64,000 bases of DNA from JAVHYG01 sp040390025 (lineage in GTDB: Bacteria; Pseudomonadota; Gammaproteobacteria; Diplorickettsiales; Diplorickettsiaceae), in the NCBI GenBank assembly GCA_040390025.1, contig JAZJZD010000009.1:62001-126000 (forward strand), written 5' to 3'. This document shows, one piece after another, positions 8,265 through 17,632 of the stretch. The notes under the pieces were generated by a model. The model was not told the DNA's origin, ran no database searches, and was given only the letters and a program-made list of their open reading frames with translations. A program made the position numbers and the translations under genes. Numbering within the stretch: the first letter of the stretch is position 1; each line of letters starts with the position of its first letter.

Positions 8265-9553
8265 AAGTTGCTGTGATAGGTTTATGGCATCTTGGTTGTG
8301 TTACAGCGGCTTGTTTAGCCAAGTTAGGTCATTCGGTAGTTGCCTATGATGAAGCTATTTCTCGCATCGTCGATTTAAATAATTATAGGATTCCTATCGA
8401 TGAACCTAATCTTGTTGAATACATAAATGTAGGAAAACAGACTAATAGATTATGTTTTACTAATGATCCGGCCGATATAAGTGATGTAGAGATTATTTGG
8501 GTTACTTATGACACGCATATTGATGATAGGGGACGTGCTGATATAGAAGCGATTAAAAGCCGATTAATTCAATTGTTTCCTTATTTTAAGCAGAATGCAC
8601 TAGTAATTATTTCTTCGCAAATTCCTGTAGGTACAACCCAAGCAATAATTACTATTTTTAATGAGATTTACCCAGGAAAAGAAGTAGAGTTTGTTTACTC
8701 ACCAGAAAATCTACGCCTAGGACAGGCAGTAGAGTTATTTATTCAGCCTGATCGTATTATTATGGGCATTTCTTCTGAAAAAGTTAAAAAGTCTATAGAA
8801 GCGTTATTACAATCGATGCGCGATAAATTAATTTGGATGACAATTGAGTCAGCTGAAATGACTAAGCATGCTATCAACACTTTTTTAGCAACTTCCATTG
8901 TTTTCATTAATGAATTGGCGTTATTGTGTGAACAATTAAATGTAGATGTGAAAGCAGTGGAAGTAGGATTAAAAACTGATATGCGCATAGGGACAAAGGC
9001 GTATTTGTCATCTGGCAATGCGTTTTCCGGAGTCACATTAGGTAGAGATATTAATTACTTACTTAAATTAAGCCAAGATTGTCAATTACCTATGGACTTA
9101 ATAAAAGCTGTTTTATTGAGTAATCAAAATCACATTAGCTGGATTCGGCAAAAACTAAATGAAAAATTGAAGCAATTAGCCGGAAAAAAGATTGCTATTT
9201 TAGGCTTAGGGTACAAGCCCGGTATAAATTGTTTGGAGGATTCTTTAATGGTTAATATGAGTAAATGGCTACATCAAAGTGGTGCCATTATTCGGGCCTA
9301 TGATCCGGCGATAAAAAATTTAGATGCCGATTTAGAGCTTATTATTGATTTACAAAAAAATCTGACTTCTGCACTGGATGGAGCTGACGCTATAGTGATA
9401 GGCGCCGCTTGGCCAGAGCTTATTAATAGCAATGCAAAACAGTTAATAAAGGAAATACAACAAGCTTACGTGTTGGATAGCAATGGCTTTTTAAGTAAAC
9501 AATTAGAAGGCGAAAAATGTATTGATTACTATAGAGTAGGAATATCTAGCTAA
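8261..9553 (+). CDS. UDP-glucose/GDP-mannose dehydrogenase-family protein lacking the catalytic cysteine
   Basis: A 430-residue protein with the three-part family architecture: an N-terminal Rossmann domain (AVIGLWHLGCVTAACLAK), a central dimerisation helix (about 205-290) and a C-terminal UDP-binding domain (KIAILGLGYKPGIN). In active UDP-sugar 6-dehydrogenases the segment after the central helix reads GFGGxCxPKD, with an essential Cys. Here it is AFSGVTLGRDI, with Thr259 at that position. A classical four-electron oxidation is therefore unlikely, and it may do a two-electron oxidation or another step. It overlaps its neighbours by four bases and one base, as part of a tight operon. Confidence 0.78.
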   Translation: MKVAVIGLWHLGCVTAACLAKLGHSVVAYDEAISRIVDLNNYRIPIDEPNLVEYINVGKQTNRLCFTNDPADISDVEIIWVTYDTHIDDRGRADIEAIKSRLIQLFPYFKQNALVIISSQIPVGTTQAIITIFNEIYPGKEVEFVYSPENLRLGQAVELFIQPDRIIMGISSEKVKKSIEALLQSMRDKLIWMTIESAEMTKHAINTFLATSIVFINELALLCEQLNVDVKAVEVGLKTDMRIGTKAYLSSGNAFSGVTLGRDINYLLKLSQDCQLPMDLIKAVLLSNQNHISWIRQKLNEKLKQLAGKKIAILGLGYKPGINCLEDSLMVNMSKWLHQSGAIIRAYDPAIKNLDADLELIIDLQKNLTSALDGADAIVIGAAWPELINSNAKQLIKEIQQAYVLDSNGFLSKQLEGEKCIDYYRVGISS

Positions 9554-10422
9554 TGAAATTACTGAATAAAAAAGCAATTATTAGTGGTGCCAGCCAAGGT
9601 TTAGGCGCAACGATAGCCGATTTCTTTGTTAAAGAAGGTGCTAGTGTTGTTATTTGCGCTCGAGATAAAAAATTACTTTTTGAAAAGAAGGATAAATTAC
9701 AAGCTATAGCGCCTAATGCAGTGAAAGTTGTTGCAGTGGTTGCGGATGTTTCTTCTCCTAAAGAAGTTAAGCAACTGCTTGAAGCAGCAGAAATGGAGTT
9801 AGGTGGTTTAGATATTTTAGTAGCAAATGCAGGTATTTATGGACCAAAAGGTTGTTTTGAAACCAATGATTGGGAGGAATGGAGTCGGACTATCGATATT
9901 AATTTAAAGGGAACTGTTCTGCAATGTCGTGCTGTCATTCCTTTATTTAAAAAGCAAAAACAAGGAAAAATAATTTTAATTTCTGGTGGTGGTGCAACAA
10001 AACCTATGCCAAATTTCAGTGCCTATGCGGCTTCCAAAGCTGGAGTTATCCGTTTTTCTGAAACATTGGCCCAGGAACTTTCTTCTTTTAACATTAATGT
10101 GACGGCTATATCTCCAGGCGCATTAAATACACGCATGTTAGATGAAATATTAAATATTGGGCCAGAAATTGTCGGTGAAAAAATTTATCAAGAAGCGATT
10201 CAACAAAAGAAAAATGGTGGAGATTCTTTAGAGTTAGCGGCGGGACTCTGTGTTTACCTTGCATCGGAAACTAATGGTATTACCGGTAAATTAATCAGTG
10301 CTATTTGGGATCCTTGGAAAAATTTACAGGAATACTATGAGGAAATAATAAATACCGATATCTATACTCTACGTAGAATTGTACCAGCAGATCGAGGTAT
10401 TAATTGGGAGCCTTCTCAATGA
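9553..10422 (+). CDS. Classical SDR-family oxidoreductase
   Basis: A 289-residue short-chain dehydrogenase. It has the cofactor motif GASQGLGA near residue 12, NAG in LVANAGIYG, the catalytic Ser (LISGGG) and YAASK near 157-161, then a PGALNT loop. This is the classical rather than the extended (epimerase) SDR type, so it probably reduces or oxidises a keto sugar. The start shares a base with the preceding stop, and the end overlaps the next start as ATGA. The substrate is unknown; the downstream heptose genes make a heptose or modified-heptose role possible. Confidence 0.8.
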   Translation: MKLLNKKAIISGASQGLGATIADFFVKEGASVVICARDKKLLFEKKDKLQAIAPNAVKVVAVVADVSSPKEVKQLLEAAEMELGGLDILVANAGIYGPKGCFETNDWEEWSRTIDINLKGTVLQCRAVIPLFKKQKQGKIILISGGGATKPMPNFSAYAASKAGVIRFSETLAQELSSFNINVTAISPGALNTRMLDEILNIGPEIVGEKIYQEAIQQKKNGGDSLELAAGLCVYLASETNGITGKLISAIWDPWKNLQEYYEEIINTDIYTLRRIVPADRGINWEPSQ

Positions 10423-11408
10423 AGGTGGCTATCATTGGTTGTGGTTTGATTGGCAATAAAAGAGCAAAGAATTTAAAAAATTGCTCTTTGCTGTTTTGTG
10501 CAGATAAAAATTTTGAGCGAGCAAAAGCTTTAGCGGCTTGGAATAATGGTTGTTTAGCCGTTCGGGATTGGTATGAGATTTTATTAAAACCAGAAGTTGA
10601 GATTATTATTATAGCAACGACACATGATATGTTGGCAGAAATTACCTTAGCGGCAGTTAGATCGGGCAAACATGTATTAGTTGAAAAGCCAGCGGCGCGT
10701 TTTAGTGATGAATTAGAACCTGTTATTAAAGCGGTGGGAGAATTTAGTACATTAGTGAGAGTAGGTTTTAACCATCGTTACCATAAAGCGTTTCGTAAAG
10801 CTTATGACTTATATCAATCGGGTCAGTTAGGTGAACTTATGTTTATTAGAGGTCGTTATGGACATGGTGGGAGAATCAATTATTCTAAAGAATGGCGAGC
10901 TGACCCACTTATATCAGGAGGAGGTGAGCTGATTGATCAAGGTATGCATTTAATTGATCTTTCACGATGGTTTTTAGGTGAATTTACTGAAGTGGATGGT
11001 TTTGCGCATACCTATTATTGGGATATGCCAGTAGATGATAATGGTTTCATGTTATTGAAAACCTCGGCTAAAAAATCTGCTTTTTTACAGGTAAGTTGCA
11101 CGGAATGGAAAAATTTATTTTCATTTGAAATATATGGAAAGAAGGCAAAACTCGAAATTCAGGGACTAGGAGGAAGTTATGGGATTGAGCGTCTTATATC
11201 TTATAAAAATTTACCTGAAATGGGGCCGCCAGAAACAGAAATTTGGGAGTTTCCAATGCAGGATGATTCATGGGAAGTAGAATTTAAATGTTTTGTAGAA
11301 GACATTAAAAAAAATCGCTCTTCGGGTCCGGATTTAAACGATGCTTATGCGGCACTCAATATTGTAAAAAAAATAGCGCAAGGATCTGGTTATGATTATT
11401 ACCCGTAG
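10419..11408 (+). CDS. Gfo/Idh/MocA-family oxidoreductase
   Basis: The protein (329 residues from this start) has an N-terminal NAD(P)-binding motif (VAIIGCGLIGNKRAKNL), the family's EKP signature (LVEKPAARF) and the C-terminal substrate domain with HGGRINYSKEW and GGGELIDQGMHLIDL. Such enzymes oxidise or reduce sugar carbons. I use the ATG at 10419, which overlaps the previous stop (ATGA), instead of a TTG five codons upstream. The gene runs 17 bases into the next one. The substrate cannot be assigned. Confidence 0.82.
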   Translation: MKVAIIGCGLIGNKRAKNLKNCSLLFCADKNFERAKALAAWNNGCLAVRDWYEILLKPEVEIIIIATTHDMLAEITLAAVRSGKHVLVEKPAARFSDELEPVIKAVGEFSTLVRVGFNHRYHKAFRKAYDLYQSGQLGELMFIRGRYGHGGRINYSKEWRADPLISGGGELIDQGMHLIDLSRWFLGEFTEVDGFAHTYYWDMPVDDNGFMLLKTSAKKSAFLQVSCTEWKNLFSFEIYGKKAKLEIQGLGGSYGIERLISYKNLPEMGPPETEIWEFPMQDDSWEVEFKCFVEDIKKNRSSGPDLNDAYAALNIVKKIAQGSGYDYYP

Positions 11409-12375
11409 TCCTTTACGTATTTCGTTAGGGGGAGGAGGAACCGATCTTCCTTCTTATTATTCAAGTTATGGGGGATTTCTCATAGCAGCGGCTATTGATA
11501 AATATGTTTACATTACATTACATCAAACGTTTGTTGACGAATTGATTATTAAATATTCTAGTTTGGAAAAAGTGAAAGATATAGAGGCTATTCAACACCC
11601 TATTATTCGCGAGTCATTAAAATATATTGAAATTGAGGCACCACACTTGGAAATATCAAGTATGGCTGATATTCCTGCGGGTACAGGATTGGGTTCATCA
11701 GGCAGCTTTACTACCGCACTTTTAAAAAATCTGCATATGTTTAAAAAAAACTTGATTCATCCTAAAGAATTAGCTGAGCAAGCTTGCTATATAGAATTAG
11801 AAAGATTAGCTGAGCCTATTGGCAAACAAGATCAATATATTGCGGCTTACGGTGGTTTAACTTGTTTTGAATTTCTGCCGGATGGTTCCGTGAATGCTTT
11901 TCCTTTGAAAATAGATAAAGAAACACTTTATAGTTTAGAAGATAATCTGCTTTTATTTTTTACAGGATATTCGCGTTCAGCATCGAGTCTGCTTAAAGAG
12001 CAAGATGATAAGACAAAAGATAAGGATCCGGCGATGATTGAGTATCTTCACTTTATTAAAAAATTAGGATGGGAAAGTAAAAAAGCCTTAGAATCTGGAA
12101 ATTTAATAACATTTGCTGAAGTCATGGATGAGCATTGGCATTATAAAAAAACTTGTTCGAAAAAAATGAGTAATGAAGAAATTAATCAATGGTATGAATT
12201 AGCCATAGAAAATGGCGCGCTAGGTGGGAAATTGATCGGTGCAGGGGGAGGTGGCTTTCTTATGTTTTATGCACGAGATAAGGTACAATTGCGCCGTGCA
12301 ATGCGTAAAGTGGGTCTAGAAGAAGTGCGATTTCGATTCGATTTTGAAGGAACAAAATTAATTACCCAATCTTAA
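11392..12375 (+). CDS. hddA: D-glycero-alpha-D-manno-heptose 7-phosphate kinase (GHMP family)
   Basis: A 327-residue GHMP kinase. Its first residues, TRSPLRISLGGGGTDLPSYY, are characteristic of the HddA/GmhC heptokinase group. The ATP-binding PxGxGLGSS motif appears as PAGTGLGSSGSF near 97-108, and the C-terminal glycine-rich loop is GGKLIGAGGGGFLMFY. It phosphorylates C1 of heptose 7-phosphate on the route to GDP-heptose. The neighbouring hddC-like and gmhA-like genes complete most of that pathway; a gmhB phosphatase is not in the window. Confidence 0.88.
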   Translation: MIITRSPLRISLGGGGTDLPSYYSSYGGFLIAAAIDKYVYITLHQTFVDELIIKYSSLEKVKDIEAIQHPIIRESLKYIEIEAPHLEISSMADIPAGTGLGSSGSFTTALLKNLHMFKKNLIHPKELAEQACYIELERLAEPIGKQDQYIAAYGGLTCFEFLPDGSVNAFPLKIDKETLYSLEDNLLLFFTGYSRSASSLLKEQDDKTKDKDPAMIEYLHFIKKLGWESKKALESGNLITFAEVMDEHWHYKKTCSKKMSNEEINQWYELAIENGALGGKLIGAGGGGFLMFYARDKVQLRRAMRKVGLEEVRFRFDFEGTKLITQS

Positions 12376-12400
12376 ATTTTTTTATGGGTTAGTTGATACT

Positions 12401-13128
12401 ATGGAAAGTTTATTCACTGTTGTTATTTTAGCAGGTGGATTAGCAACACGGTTGCGCCCCATCACTGATAAAATTCCTAAGTCTATGGTTCTTATCCACG
12501 GAGAACCCTTTATTTCCCACCAATTACGCTTGTTAAAAAAAAAGGGTTTAAAAAAGTTGTTTTATGTATAGGCCATTTAGGTTATTTAATACAAAATCAT
12601 GTGCAGAACGGAGAGCGATTTGGTTTGTCGGTTACTTATTCGCAGGATGGGGAAGTTTTATTAGGAACCGCAGGGGCTATTAAAAAAGCTTTACCTCTAT
12701 TAGAAGATAATTTTTTTATTATTTATGGTGATAGCTATTTAGACTGTGACTATGAAAGGATCCAACGAGCATTTAAGAAAGCCAATAAGCTAAGTTTAAT
12801 GACAGTATTTAAAAATAATAATCAAGGTGATAAAAGCAATATTATATTTAAAAATGGAAAAATTATTGAATACGATAAAGAGAAAAGCAATTCAAATATG
12901 CAATATATTGATTACGGAATAAGTATTTTTAATAAATCTACTTTTCTGAATATTCTGGAAAGCAATTTTTATGATCTTGTATTTTTGTATAAGAAATTAT
13001 TAATTAATAAACAATTAGCTGCTTTCCAAGTATACCAACTTTTTTACGAGATTGGTTCACTAGCGGGACTATTTTCTTTTAATAATTATCTTAAAAATAA
13101 AAATCTACTTAATAAAACACTGAACTAG
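12401..13128 (+). pseudogene. hddC: hddC-like heptose-1-phosphate guanylyltransferase, frameshifted at an A9 tract
   Basis: From the ATG at 12401 the first frame encodes a nucleotidyltransferase start (VVILAGGLATRLRPITDKIP, then PKSMV) and stops at 12569-12571. The continuation (VVLCIGHLGYLIQ, GTAGAI, YGDSYLDCDY, ending EIGSLAGLFSF) lies in the frame one base back and runs to 13128. The switch falls in or just after a run of nine A at 12535-12543; one extra A would restore about 242 residues, the HddC length. The gene is either broken, a sequencing error, or rescued by slippage on the A-run. It should make GDP-heptose from heptose 1-phosphate. Confidence 0.8.
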
Positions 13129-13158
13129 AATGCTTCAATATTTGGAAAAGGAATTTTT

Positions 13159-13785
13159 ATGTTCGTAAAGCAATTTTTAGCCGAAATCAAACAAATTGCC
13201 GATCAGCTGGATAATCAGCCTATCCGCTTAGTTATCGATTTACTATCTGAAATGCGTTGTAGAAAAGGACGTTTGTTTATTTTAGGTGTGGGGGGTAGTG
13301 CAGCAAATGCTTCCCATGCAGTCAATGATTTTAGAAAAATTACCGGTATAGAAGCTTATGCGCCAACCGACAATGTTGCAGAATTAACGGCACGGGCTAA
13401 TGATGAAGGATGGTCATCTATTTTTAGTCATTGGTTAGCAGTAAGTTGTTTGTCCGCAAATGACATGTTATTTATTTTTTCTGTGGGAGGAGGTAATTTA
13501 GCTAAAAATATTAGTTCTAATTTAGTGATGGCTTTGCAATATGGAAAAAAAATAGGATCAAAAATTGTAGGTATTGTTGGTCCTGACGGGGGATATACAG
13601 CGCAAGTTGCGGATGTTTGTATACGTATTCCTTTAGTCAACGCTCTGCATGTTACGCCTCACGCAGAGGCTTTTCAGGCTGTGGTTTGGCACTTATTAGT
13701 TTCTCACCCTAAGTTAAAAAGAACTGAAACTAAATGGGAGTCTTTGAATGAAGTTAAAAGCTTAATGGAAATAGATAGCTGTTAA
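13159..13785 (+). CDS. gmhA: SIS-domain phosphoheptose isomerase, GmhA-like
   Basis: A 208-residue single-domain SIS protein. The phosphosugar-binding loop is LGVGGSAANASHAVNDF (near 48-64), followed by FSVGGG and a C-terminal HAEAFQAVVWHLL helix, as in sedoheptulose 7-phosphate isomerases. It would make D-glycero-D-manno-heptose 7-phosphate, the HddA substrate. Its position between the hddC-like gene and a transaldolase supports the assignment. An aaagga ribosome binding site precedes the ATG. Confidence 0.82.
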   Translation: MFVKQFLAEIKQIADQLDNQPIRLVIDLLSEMRCRKGRLFILGVGGSAANASHAVNDFRKITGIEAYAPTDNVAELTARANDEGWSSIFSHWLAVSCLSANDMLFIFSVGGGNLAKNISSNLVMALQYGKKIGSKIVGIVGPDGGYTAQVADVCIRIPLVNALHVTPHAEAFQAVVWHLLVSHPKLKRTETKWESLNEVKSLMEIDSC

Positions 13786-13822
13786 GGTTTGTAGAACATT
13801 GAAATTTTATGGAGAAAATTAA

Positions 13823-14536
13823 ATGAGATTGGAAAAATTGCCTATCAAATTGTTTGCCGATGGGGCAGATAAGGCAGAAATGTTAGCTCTTTACCAAAAT
13901 CCTCTTATTAAAGGCTTTACAACTAATCCTAGTTTAATGCGTAAAGCAGGAATTTTTGATTATGGCTCATTCTGTTTAGAAGTTTTGCAGGCAATTCCTG
14001 ATCGTCCTATTTCATTCGAAGTTTTTTCAGACGATTTGCAGGAAATGAAATGTCAAGCGTTAAAAATTAGTCAATGGGCAGAAAACGTTTACGTTAAAAT
14101 TCCAATAAGTAATATCTATGCAGAATCGACATTTGGATTAATTGAAGAATTATCTAACAGGGGCGTCAAACAAAATATTACTGCGATTACAACACTAGAG
14201 CAAGTTTTAGCGGTAAGTGACGCATTAGGTAAAAAAACTTCTGCTTTTATATCTGTTTTTGCCGGAAGAATCGCTGATACCGGCATTGATCCCGTTCCAT
14301 TAATGGGTAATGCAGTAGAAATGATAAAAGACCGTGGCAATCAAAAGCTTATCTGGGCAAGTACTCGAGAAGTACTGAATATTTTTCAAGCCGCAGCGAT
14401 AGCATGTCCAATTATTACGGTTACCAGCGATATTTTAAAAAAAATAAGCTGGATTGGTAAGGATTTAAATGAAGTGTCGTTATCTACCGTAAAGATGTTT
14501 AGTGAGGATGCCATAAAATCAGGTTTTGTGTTATAA
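13823..14536 (+). CDS. Transaldolase-family protein in the heptose module
   Basis: A 237-residue TIM-barrel transaldolase/fructose-6-phosphate aldolase-type protein. It has the family opening LFADGAD, then GFTTNPSLMRKAG, the Schiff-base lysine region VYVKIPIS (near 90-97) and NITAITTLEQ. It is shorter than housekeeping TalB (about 315 residues). Transaldolases interconvert C7, C6, C4 and C3 sugar phosphates, so a cluster-encoded copy could supply sedoheptulose 7-phosphate to the upstream GmhA-like isomerase. That link is inferred from position only. Confidence 0.8.
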   Translation: MRLEKLPIKLFADGADKAEMLALYQNPLIKGFTTNPSLMRKAGIFDYGSFCLEVLQAIPDRPISFEVFSDDLQEMKCQALKISQWAENVYVKIPISNIYAESTFGLIEELSNRGVKQNITAITTLEQVLAVSDALGKKTSAFISVFAGRIADTGIDPVPLMGNAVEMIKDRGNQKLIWASTREVLNIFQAAAIACPIITVTSDILKKISWIGKDLNEVSLSTVKMFSEDAIKSGFVL

Positions 14537-14558
14537 AATTAATAAATTATTTATTTAG

Positions 14559-16388
14559 ATGGAAATTTTTAAAAGGATGATGACGTTGAACATGACTTAT
14601 TCTTTTCGGCGTTTTTTTGGGGTAATTTTACTGTATTCAGTTTTTAGTTTAGCGTTACTCGCGCCGATTTCAGGTAATGAGGTTATACCAAGTGGGGCAC
14701 CAGATTTTATTCCCCATACTATTAAAATTATTCAGGCAGCAGCTGCTTTACAAGAAGGACAATTTCCCATTCGCGTGGAACCTTTAGCCCATAATGCTTT
14801 AGGTTATCCTGCTTTTCAATTTTATTCACCTTTTGTTTTTACCGTTGCCGGCTATATTTATAGGTTTTTTTCTCCCTCTAATCCTTTTATTTCCTTAAAA
14901 ATTACTCTTTGGCTATCGATTATAATAGGAGGGCTTTATATTTATCGTTTGGCTAGAGAAATAAATAAGCAAGAAATAAGTGCCCTATTAGCTGGGATAG
15001 CCTATATGTCTGCACCTTACTTGTTAATTAATATTAATGCCCGAGGAGATTTTACGGAAGTTGTTGGTCAAGGAATATTACCCATCGTTTTATACTATAC
15101 GTATAAGACTTATTTTTCTGAAAACTATTCTATTAAAGAGCTTTGCATAACTGGTTTAACGTGGGCATTACTTGCTATGACCCATTTAGTTACTTTTGTG
15201 AATGCCTCTATGGTGATGGGCTTATTTTTTATTTTTTTGAAAAAAACTAACCGTTTTAAGAGTCTATTTTGGGTAGGGTTAGCTTATTTATATGGATTTA
15301 TATTAGCGCTTTGGTTTTTTGCACCTATTTTACATTATGCCTCATTGCTTAATATAGATAATCTGTTAATCAATCCTGCTGCAACTAACTTTTTAACATC
15401 GTTACCCAGATTGCTTGCTATTACTTCAGCCAGTTTTATGTGGTTTCCAACTAGCGATAACTCCCTAAGTAATCAGGTAATGTCACCATCATTTTATCCA
15501 GGCGTGGGTTGGATTATGATATTGGCGGCAGGTTTATCTTTTTATAGAGTTTATCTTCGTGTTGATAAATTTAAAAATTTAAAAAAATCTATGAATATCG
15601 ATAAAGCACTTTTGTGGATTTTTTTATTGACCTTATTTTTAGTTTGGTCGCCCATTGATTTCTGGAAATTTCTTCCCCATGTCGTTGCTATAACGCAGTT
15701 TGCGTATCGTTTTTTAGCCCAATTAATGTGGGCGGGTGCTTTGCTAGTTTCTATGGCAATCGCATCGTTAATAAATTCTACACGCCCAATGCAAACCTTG
15801 TGTTTAGGAATATTAATCATTTCTTTGAGCAGTACGGGTTGGTTGATGACCTACCATACGGCACCTGTAACTGTCGATGGAATAAAACAAATGGCCGTTG
15901 CTGGTTGGGCGCAGACGGATTATTTGTTAAAAGAATCATTTGTTTTTAATGCTAATTTTTCAAATAACCAGAAATTAACTACTACTGAAAAGTTAAACCC
16001 GCATTATTCTTCTGTTTTACCCACTTTAAACTTTAAAGAAATGCAAAAAAATTGTGTAAAATTAGGACAAAAACTACGTTGTCGTTTATCTGTATCTAAT
16101 CCAAGTTTATTTGAATTCCCTTTCCTTTATTATCCCGATTTGCTCAATGTCGTTGTAGATGGCCAGAAAAAAATTGATTATATGCCTTCTAGAACCGAAA
16201 ATTATTGGTTAGTTAAGCTGCCTTTGAGCGCAGGAACACATGTAGTGACAATTACATTTGCAGGTCTTGTTTGGGCTAATTGGGTTAGTGGATTAGCTTG
16301 GTTTGTGCTAGTAGCCGTATTTTCTATTAGTTTAATAAGGAGAAAATACCTAAATTTATCACTAGCCAAGAAATTTAATTTAGCTTAG
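14559..16388 (+). CDS. Polytopic membrane protein, 6-pyruvoyl-tetrahydropterin synthase-related/GT-C-like
   Basis: A 609-residue protein with roughly ten membrane helices. An acidic first periplasmic loop (SGAPDFIPHTIKII) is followed by HNALGYPAFQFYSPF, a pattern I associate with the PTPS-related membrane family of putative GT-C glycosyltransferases. Near the C terminus a soluble beta-rich segment (about 510-570) precedes one last helix. GT-C enzymes use polyprenyl-phosphate sugars in the periplasm, and the DPM1-like enzyme at 6296 could make such a donor. The start is uncertain: ATG codons at 14559, 14577 and 14592 are possible, and the only ribosome-binding-like sequence (aaaagg, 14571-14576) favours a later one. 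Confidence 0.7.
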   Translation: MEIFKRMMTLNMTYSFRRFFGVILLYSVFSLALLAPISGNEVIPSGAPDFIPHTIKIIQAAAALQEGQFPIRVEPLAHNALGYPAFQFYSPFVFTVAGYIYRFFSPSNPFISLKITLWLSIIIGGLYIYRLAREINKQEISALLAGIAYMSAPYLLININARGDFTEVVGQGILPIVLYYTYKTYFSENYSIKELCITGLTWALLAMTHLVTFVNASMVMGLFFIFLKKTNRFKSLFWVGLAYLYGFILALWFFAPILHYASLLNIDNLLINPAATNFLTSLPRLLAITSASFMWFPTSDNSLSNQVMSPSFYPGVGWIMILAAGLSFYRVYLRVDKFKNLKKSMNIDKALLWIFLLTLFLVWSPIDFWKFLPHVVAITQFAYRFLAQLMWAGALLVSMAIASLINSTRPMQTLCLGILIISLSSTGWLMTYHTAPVTVDGIKQMAVAGWAQTDYLLKESFVFNANFSNNQKLTTTEKLNPHYSSVLPTLNFKEMQKNCVKLGQKLRCRLSVSNPSLFEFPFLYYPDLLNVVVDGQKKIDYMPSRTENYWLVKLPLSAGTHVVTITFAGLVWANWVSGLAWFVLVAVFSISLIRRKYLNLSLAKKFNLA

Positions 16389-16513
16389 CTGATCAGTATT
16401 TCGCTAAAAATTACAGATTTTCAAGAACACTTTATCTTTTTTAGTTATATAAAAAAGGCGTGTTGTATACTAGTTTTAGTAATTAGATAGTTCTTTTAGA
16501 ATAGAAGTTAAGG

Positions 16514-17590
16514 ATGACGCACTTATTTTCAGCATTTGTAGCTTTCTTTATTACGTTATTGTGTATTATCTTACTAAAACCTTTAGCGGTGCGTCTTGGT
16601 TTAGTCGATGCGCCAAGTAGTCGGAAACATCATCAGGGCGAGATTCCATTAATAGGTGGTTTAGCGATGTTTATCGGCTTTTTAGCAGCACTATTAACCT
16701 TGCCGATTTCTTTACGGGATTATCGTAGTTTTATCGCAGGATCAGCATTACTAGTTTTTGTTGGGTTACTCGATGACTTTCATGAGCTTTCTCCTAAGAG
16801 CCGATTTTTAGCGCAGATTATTGCATTATTATTGATGTTTTTTTGGGGTGGAATAAAGTTAACCCATCTTGGAAATTTAATTTTTTATAGAGAGATAGGG
16901 TTAAATATTTATAGTCTTCCCGTTACTGTGATAGCCGGATTAGGGATTATTAACGCTATTAATATGACTGACGGTATTGATGGATTGGCTGGAACGTTAG
17001 TGCTTACCGAGTTAATAATATTAATTCAGTGTGCAATATTTAATCATCAATTTATAGCTGCTCATATTTTACTATTAATTATTGCCACAGTATTGGCATT
17101 TTTATGTCTTAATTTTAGATGGCCTGGTTGTGTACATGCACAAGTTTTTATGGGTGATGCAGGGAGTATGCTTTTAGGTTTTATTTTAGTTTGGTTTTTA
17201 ATTGAACTTTCTCAGACAGGATCGCATGCAGTGACTCCTGTTACGATGTTGTGGATTATGTCATTGCCTTTGTTTGACACAACCGCGGTGATGCTTTACA
17301 GAGCGAGTAAAAGGAAATCAATTTTTTCTTCTGACCGACAACATTTGCATCATTTATTAACGGGTTTGAATTTATCGGCTGCGCAAATTAGTCTTATTCT
17401 AGGGAGTATAAATTTAGTACTAGCGGTTATTGGTTTGTTAGGATTTTATTACCAATTAGCAGAAGGAATATTGTTTATTAGTTTTTTAATACTTTTTGTG
17501 CTTTATTTTATAAGTGTAACTTATTTACGACTATGGCTTTATAGAAAGAGAAATAGCTTATATTTTGTTCATTTATTGAGTAAAAACTAA
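16514..17590 (+). CDS. wecA: WecA-type undecaprenyl-phosphate GlcNAc-1-phosphate transferase
   Basis: A 358-residue polytopic MraY/WecA-family enzyme that starts O-antigen synthesis by placing a HexNAc-1-phosphate on undecaprenyl phosphate. Visible motifs are SRKHHQGEIPLIGGLAMF, LDDFHELSPKSR (metal-binding Asp pair), NMTDGIDGLAG, FMGDAGSM and the C-terminal basic QHLHHLL, in the family's order. About eleven membrane helices are expected. It follows a 125-base gap and is the last polysaccharide gene before the Cys-rich lipoprotein region. Confidence 0.9.
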   Translation: MTHLFSAFVAFFITLLCIILLKPLAVRLGLVDAPSSRKHHQGEIPLIGGLAMFIGFLAALLTLPISLRDYRSFIAGSALLVFVGLLDDFHELSPKSRFLAQIIALLLMFFWGGIKLTHLGNLIFYREIGLNIYSLPVTVIAGLGIINAINMTDGIDGLAGTLVLTELIILIQCAIFNHQFIAAHILLLIIATVLAFLCLNFRWPGCVHAQVFMGDAGSMLLGFILVWFLIELSQTGSHAVTPVTMLWIMSLPLFDTTAVMLYRASKRKSIFSSDRQHLHHLLTGLNLSAAQISLILGSINLVLAVIGLLGFYYQLAEGILFISFLILFVLYFISVTYLRLWLYRKRNSLYFVHLLSKN

Positions 17591-17597
17591 AAAATAC

Positions 17598-17624
17598 TTG
17601 CATTCTTTTATAATTATGTATAAA
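17598..17624 (+). promoter_or_regulatory. Possible sigma-70 promoter for the Cys-rich lipoprotein
   Basis: A ttgcat (17598-17603) and a tataaa (17619-17624) are separated by 15 bases, slightly short of the ideal 17. A transcript from here would start just before the leader hairpin at 17633. Pattern match only. Confidence 0.3.
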
Positions 17625-17632
17625 AACTAAGT

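Noticed and set aside
12601..13128. Stand-alone 175-residue protein starting at a GTG
   Set aside because: The upstream bases encode the missing N-terminal half of the same nucleotidyltransferase in another frame, so this is the 3' part of a frameshifted gene rather than an independent one.
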